Source: Candidatus Heimdallarchaeota archaeon
GTDB taxonomy: Archaea > Asgardarchaeota > Heimdallarchaeia > Heimdallarchaeales > Kariarchaeaceae
Direction: 5' to 3'
DNA: 9,274 nucleotides
Assembly (NCBI GenBank): GCA_021399405.1
Contig: JAAFKL010000454.1
Coordinates: forward strand, 1 to 9,274
Of this stretch, positions 5,984 to 9,274 are shown in pieces. The position numbers and the translations under genes are program-made. The notes under the pieces are model-generated. The model did not search any database, was not told where the DNA came from, and was given only the letters and a program-made list of their open reading frames with translations. Within the stretch, counting starts at the first letter, position 1. Each line of letters starts with the position of its first letter.

Positions 5984-6655
5984 ATGGAAATTGGAACTAT
6001 TGGTATCATTGGTGGGACTGGAAAACAAGGTTCAGGTTTAGCTATTCGTTGGGCTGTGGCTGGTTATAATATTAAAATTGGATCAAGATCTCTAGAACGT
6101 GGTGAAGAAGCAGCAGAGAAACTGCGCACCGAAGTTCAAGGAAAAACGGGATCTCATGGAAATATTAGTGGAGGGGATAATGAATTTGCTACAACAAGCG
6201 ATATTATTGTACTGGCTATTCCTGCAGATCAGGTTGAATTTCTTCTATCCCCATTGAAAAACAATTTGCTAAACAAAGTGATTCTTGATATCACTGTTAA
6301 TCTGAAGTACGGTAAATTTCCAAAAGCAGTGCTATTAGAAGGTAAAAGTTCTTACGAATATGTTAGAGATCTCTTCCCAGAATCTGAGGTTGTAGCTTGC
6401 TTCAAAACGATCTCAGCAGAATTATTACATGCTGATGCTGATCTGAATCAAAGTGATTTCCAAATTGCGTTGAATGATGATGCTTTGATGGTAGCTACAC
6501 AGCTAGCTAAAAGTATTGGATTAACTCCCATCCGTATTCGAGGAAAAGTTCACGGTCATACTCTTGAGCGAATGGTTGCACTAGCAATTCAAATCAACAA
6601 AGAATATCCAGGTTCACACGCAGGTTACAATATCCAAGATGTCAAATTAAACTAG
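5984..6655 (+). CDS. npdG: F420H2:NADP+ oxidoreductase (NADPH-dependent F420 reductase)
   Basis: This enzyme passes a hydride between coenzyme F420 and NADP(H), linking F420 redox to biosynthesis. The 223-residue protein opens with a Rossmann fold, MEIGTIGIIGGTGKQGSGLA, where GTGKQG (11-16) binds the dinucleotide. KIGSRSLERGEEAA (31-44) carries the SR pair that holds the NADP 2'-phosphate. IVLAIPADQVEFLLSPL and VILDITVNLKYG follow, as in archaeal Fno, and the HTLERMVALAIQINK helix near the C-terminus is typical. Length is close to the 212 residues of the Archaeoglobus enzyme. I chose the ATG at 5984, where homologous proteins begin; an ATG at 5957 would add nine residues (MGFENHNNN) and overlap the upstream gene by 11 bases. 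Neither has a strong ribosome site. The gene converges on the prenyl synthase gene with a 6-base gap. Confidence 0.93.
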   Translation: MEIGTIGIIGGTGKQGSGLAIRWAVAGYNIKIGSRSLERGEEAAEKLRTEVQGKTGSHGNISGGDNEFATTSDIIVLAIPADQVEFLLSPLKNNLLNKVILDITVNLKYGKFPKAVLLEGKSSYEYVRDLFPESEVVACFKTISAELLHADADLNQSDFQIALNDDALMVATQLAKSIGLTPIRIRGKVHGHTLERMVALAIQINKEYPGSHAGYNIQDVKLN

Positions 6656-6661
6656 TAAAAA

Positions 6662-7705
6662 CTATATTCCATTATCATTTTCGATATTTAGCTTATCATT
6701 GAATTTCTTGATTTGTAACTGAAGAAGTGTAAACAGTGCCAATACATACTGTTTGTTTGTATTATTGGGAATAAGATTCAAATGACTCATAGCTGCTTCA
6801 AGATGTGAATTTGCCCAACCTAATACAGTAAGCATCTCTTCTTTAAATATCGATCGAAATTGGATAATGTCCAGTGAAGTGAGGCTCTCACCTTTTTCTC
6901 TGTACTTATCTACTAATTGAGGGTTTTTCTTGTATGCTAGAATGAGTATGGGTGTTTTCTTATCCTCCCTCAAATCACCACCGATATCTTTGTTATTTTC
7001 AAAGTAGTCTCCAATATCATCTAGTAACTGGAAAGCTTGTCCCATATTAGTTCCCATCTCAAACATATCTTCTGCAATCTTGGAAGTTTGACCTGATAGA
7101 TATGCCCCTGCAGAAGCAGAGAATGCAAAAAGAGGTGCTGTTTTACCTACAGTTGTTTTTAATGAATCAGCTAATTCTGGAATCACCTTTGATTCAGAAA
7201 ATCGCATCTCATCAATAACTGCAGATCCAATCGGAAGTTCGACAAGATAGATTAAATCCTGCAAAAATCTCATAGCCCGATCCGCATAAAGTATTGATTT
7301 ATTTTCAATTGCTTTTAGAATATGACCATGAATGATTGCATGTAGGATATCTCCTCCGACAATAGCTGTAGCTTGATTCCACTTTTCATGTACTGTGGGT
7401 GCACCACGTCTTTCTTTGGCGTTATCAATTACATCATCATGATAAAGACTCATTGTATGTATTAATTCTAGAGCAAGTGCATGCGGTGCTAAATTCTCAT
7501 CCGAATCGAAAGCTTTTGCTATTGCTAAGAATAATGCTGGACGCATTTTCTTTCCACCCAAAGTGTAATAATAATTTAGAATTTCACCAATTTCTGGTGT
7601 TAATGGTTCTAAGAATCGCTCCATTTCTTGATCTAATAAAACGTTTATTTCTGATTGAAATGAAACTAATTGCTTAAGAACTGCTTTTGTCTCTATTTCA
7701 CCCAC
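6662..7705 (-). CDS. Isoprenyl diphosphate synthase, geranylgeranyl-type (trans)
   Basis: This soluble enzyme adds isopentenyl diphosphate units to an allylic primer; in archaea the C20 product feeds ether lipids. The 347-residue protein is all-helical. It has GGKKMRP (50-56), the first Asp-rich motif DDVID (90-94), RRGAPTVHEKW (99-109), GDILHA, KT (189) and the second Asp-rich motif DDIGD (229-233) followed by GGDLREDKKTP. The fifth residue before the first motif is M85, where archaeal C20 synthases usually have Phe or Tyr and long-chain ones Ala, so product length is uncertain. The start is GTG at 7705; a TATA-like box is centred about 28 bases upstream, so the message is probably leaderless, and a 20-base palindrome sits between. 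It is a few bases from the convergent F420 reductase gene. Confidence 0.93.
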   Translation of the reverse strand: MGEIETKAVLKQLVSFQSEINVLLDQEMERFLEPLTPEIGEILNYYYTLGGKKMRPALFLAIAKAFDSDENLAPHALALELIHTMSLYHDDVIDNAKERRGAPTVHEKWNQATAIVGGDILHAIIHGHILKAIENKSILYADRAMRFLQDLIYLVELPIGSAVIDEMRFSESKVIPELADSLKTTVGKTAPLFAFSASAGAYLSGQTSKIAEDMFEMGTNMGQAFQLLDDIGDYFENNKDIGGDLREDKKTPILILAYKKNPQLVDKYREKGESLTSLDIIQFRSIFKEEMLTVLGWANSHLEAAMSHLNLIPNNTNKQYVLALFTLLQLQIKKFNDKLNIENDNGI

Positions 7706-7710
7706 GTCCG

Positions 7711-7730
7711 ATTATCGATCGACCGATAAT
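7711..7730. promoter_or_regulatory. 20-base near-perfect palindrome, candidate operator of the prenyl synthase gene
   Basis: The arms ATTATCG (7711-7717) and CGATAAT (7724-7730) are exact inverted repeats around ATCGAC; only one pair in the spacer breaks full symmetry. It fills the space between the TATA-like box and the GTG, where a bound dimeric repressor would block RNA polymerase. Confidence 0.6.
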
Positions 7731-7738
7731 TATAATTT
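7728..7738 (-). promoter_or_regulatory. TATA-like box of the prenyl synthase gene
   Basis: AAATTATAATT on the minus strand is centred near 7733, about 28 bases before the GTG at 7705, the right distance for a leaderless archaeal message starting at or next to the start codon. Confidence 0.5.
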
Positions 7739-7824
7739 GTATTACATCTATTTATATTTAAACAATATTAATTGAATAGTTAGTACGTAATCGCTAAAAT
7801 AATGTATATAATCATAAATTGACA

Positions 7825-8907
7825 TTATTTACCGATTGTTAAATTCCAACCGTGACGATCTTCAATTTCACCATATTGGATTCCTGTTAGCTCATCGTAT
7901 ATCGATTGAGTAACTGGGCCAATTTCCTTATTATTGATCAGCAACACTTCGTCCTTGTATTTAATCTTACCAACTGGTGCAATACTTGCAGCCGTTCCAA
8001 TTCCAAATATCTCGGTAACGTTTCCTGATTTAATACCTTCGATTAGAGTATCTACAGCAAGTCTTTCTTCTTTAAGCTGAATACCCATATCTGAAGATAG
8101 TTGGATGACAGATTTTCTGGTTATACCCGGAAGGATCGTTCCATTTAATGGGGCCGTGTAGATTACATCATCTATCACAAATGCAATATTCATGGCTCCA
8201 ACTTCTTCGACATATTTTCTCTCGACTGCATCTAACCAAAGTACTTGTGAAAATCCTTCTTCCTTGGCTTTCGTTGCAGCTAGCAAAGAGGCAGCATAAT
8301 TACCACCTGCTTTGGCTTCTCCAGTTCCACCTTGCGATGCTCTTACATATTTATCTTCAACCTTAATTGAAGTTGGGGCAAATCCTTCAGGGAAGTAAGG
8401 ACCACTTGGGGATAAAATCGTAAAGAAATAATACTCATCAGATGGATGAACTCCAAGTGCTGGTTCTGTCGCAATTAGTGTAGGTCTGATGTAAAGTGCG
8501 GTACCTCTTTTCTTTGGTATCCAATCTTTTTCCAATTCTACAAGCATCCTTGTGGATTCTAAGAAATAATCTGGATCAATTGGGGGCATCACCATTCTCT
8601 CAGCTGATTTTTTGAATCGTTTCGCATTCTCGTCGGGTCTAAATATAACAGCTGTTCCATCTACTTGTGTGAATGCTTTTAGACCTTCAAAAATTTCTTG
8701 GCCATAATGGAACACCATAGTAGATGGTGGTAATGAAAAATTTTGATAGGGTGATATTTTACCAGTATGCCAGGCTCCATCCTTATACTTTCTTAGGAAC
8801 ATACGATCGGTAAATTCACGACCAAATTTAAGTTCATCGTCAAACGGTTTCACTTTGAATTCAGTCAGCTCTTCTATCTCAATATTCGGAGTCTGAATAA
8901 TTTCCAT
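7825..8907 (-). CDS. ilvE: Branched-chain amino acid aminotransferase (PLP fold type IV)
   Basis: The enzyme swaps amino groups between Leu, Ile or Val and 2-oxoglutarate, the last step of their synthesis or first of breakdown. The 360-residue protein is of the longer, eukaryote/Firmicute-like BCAT type: FHYGQEIFEGLKAF (66-79), LYIRPTLIATEPALGV, GPYFPEGF, TGEAKAGGNYAASL with the PLP-binding Lys at 199, EVGAMNIAF (235-243), NGTILPGITRKSV (255-267) and FGIGTAASIAPVGKI. The redox CXXC of mammalian BCAT is absent: its Cys positions are Ala 307 and 310. The ATG has no Shine-Dalgarno site, but a TATA-like box is centred near -27, so the message is probably leaderless. The gene is followed after 119 bases by the prenyl synthase gene on the same strand, which has its own promoter. 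Confidence 0.95.
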   Translation of the reverse strand: MEIIQTPNIEIEELTEFKVKPFDDELKFGREFTDRMFLRKYKDGAWHTGKISPYQNFSLPPSTMVFHYGQEIFEGLKAFTQVDGTAVIFRPDENAKRFKKSAERMVMPPIDPDYFLESTRMLVELEKDWIPKKRGTALYIRPTLIATEPALGVHPSDEYYFFTILSPSGPYFPEGFAPTSIKVEDKYVRASQGGTGEAKAGGNYAASLLAATKAKEEGFSQVLWLDAVERKYVEEVGAMNIAFVIDDVIYTAPLNGTILPGITRKSVIQLSSDMGIQLKEERLAVDTLIEGIKSGNVTEIFGIGTAASIAPVGKIKYKDEVLLINNKEIGPVTQSIYDELTGIQYGEIEDRHGWNLTIGK

Positions 8908-8929
8908 TATGAAAATCTTTAACTGATTT

Positions 8930-8943
8930 TACTAAAAGCTTCC
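8930..8943 (-). promoter_or_regulatory. TATA-like box and BRE of the aminotransferase gene
   Basis: On the minus strand GGAAGC is followed by TTTTAGTA (8930-8937), centred about 27 bases before the ATG at 8907. The order purine-rich BRE then TATA fits an archaeal promoter for a leaderless message. Confidence 0.45.
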
Positions 8944-8964
8944 TTACTTGCCCATTAAAAAATC

Positions 8965-8978
8965 TACTAGAAATAGTA
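8965..8978. repeat. Short inverted repeat with GAAA loop
   Basis: TACTA-GAAA-TAGTA forms a five-pair hairpin in the 130-base gap between the GTPase stop and the aminotransferase start. It could be a small regulatory site or part of the GTPase gene terminator. Confidence 0.3.
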
Positions 8979-9037
8979 TATTTTCATTGATTCAGCTTAA
9001 ACATGATGATTTGTGCAAGTTCACCCACTTTTTATAT

Positions 9038-9274
9038 TTAAAGATTAAATGCACTACCGTCTTGAAATTGAATATTTTGAATTAGCGTTCCAAACATTTT
9101 ATCAACGTTAAAACCAGTTTTTGCAGATGTCTCAATATATGGCACATCCATCTTAGCCCATTCAGCTAAATCAGTGGCATATTGAATGCCCTGTTCCTTA
9201 CTTACACAACCGACTGAACTTGATGTTCTAAGATCAATTTTATTGGCTACTAAGGCCATTGGTAGTGGATCATC
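9038..9274 (-). CDS. Ras/Rab-like small GTPase, C-terminal fragment cut by window edge
   Basis: Only the last 78 residues are in the window; the frame is open to base 9274 (DDPLPMALVANKID), so the ATG at 9259 is internal. The visible part holds the G4 motif NKID, which gives guanine specificity, and the G5 motif ETSAKTG, in the exact ETSAK form of eukaryotic Ras and Rab proteins. KEQGIQYATDLAEWAKMDVPYIETSAK matches the Rab helix 4 to strand 6 region, followed by the last helix (VDKMFGTLIQNI). The P-loop and switches lie outside. The tail ends QFQDGSAFNL without a terminal Cys, so eukaryotic-type prenylation is not expected. Such GTPases are numerous in Asgard archaea; the cellular role cannot be told from this fragment. 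Confidence 0.9.
   Translation of the reverse strand, partial: DDPLPMALVANKIDLRTSSSVGCVSKEQGIQYATDLAEWAKMDVPYIETSAKTGFNVDKMFGTLIQNIQFQDGSAFNL

Noticed and set aside
7399..7677. 92-codon plus-strand frame over the prenyl synthase gene
   Set aside because: It is a shadow of the Asp-rich motif region; the sequence is rich in His and Leu with no domain.
1..9274. Mobile element, CRISPR array, tRNA or rRNA
   Set aside because: No transposase, integrase, terminal repeats, regularly spaced repeats or cloverleaf sequence was seen on either strand.

Overview
The window is AT-rich and gene-dense, and it reads as archaeal, most likely from an Asgard-type archaeon. The points for archaea are an F420-type NADP reductase gene, a short-chain isoprenyl diphosphate synthase gene of the kind needed for ether lipids, and TATA-like boxes about 27 bases before start codons that often lack a Shine-Dalgarno site. 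The points for Asgard are a Ras/Rab-like small GTPase fragment with eukaryote-like G4 (NKID) and G5 (ETSAK) motifs, and a zinc-ribbon protein with a RING-type C-terminus. A CuA electron-transfer domain and a peroxiredoxin suggest a lineage that meets oxygen. The lineage is my inference; no marker gene is present.

Layout, left to right. Bases 1-1341 (+) hold a two-gene unit: a DUF411 copper-binding protein cut by the window edge, then a membrane-anchored CuA cupredoxin. Facing it is a NifX/NifB-like small protein gene (1402-1773, -). An AT-rich non-coding stretch of 387 bases follows. Next is a leftward metal and redox group: HMA copper chaperone (3470-3688), peroxiredoxin (2902-3384) and VIT/CCC1 iron/manganese transporter (2161-2883). 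Divergent from the HMA gene is a PadR-type regulator fused to a TRASH-like metal-binding C-terminus (3851-4291, +). Its 3' end overlaps a small Cys/His-rich protein gene (4288-4536, -).

The right half holds the zinc-ribbon/RING protein (4623-5237, -), a divergent two-gene unit of a two-helix membrane protein and F420H2:NADP oxidoreductase (5317-6655, +), then three leftward genes: prenyl diphosphate synthase (6662-7705), branched-chain amino acid aminotransferase (7825-8907) and the C-terminal part of the small GTPase (9038-9274).

The left 4.5 kb looks like a metal and oxygen neighbourhood. DUF411, CuA and HMA proteins all bind copper in their families, VIT moves Fe/Mn, peroxiredoxin removes peroxide, and a metal-sensing regulator sits divergent to the copper chaperone. 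The most novel-looking items are the stand-alone CuA protein with an extra C-terminal helix and tail, the PadR-TRASH fusion, the RING-type protein, and a near-perfect 20-base palindrome between the TATA-like box and the start codon of the prenyl synthase gene.
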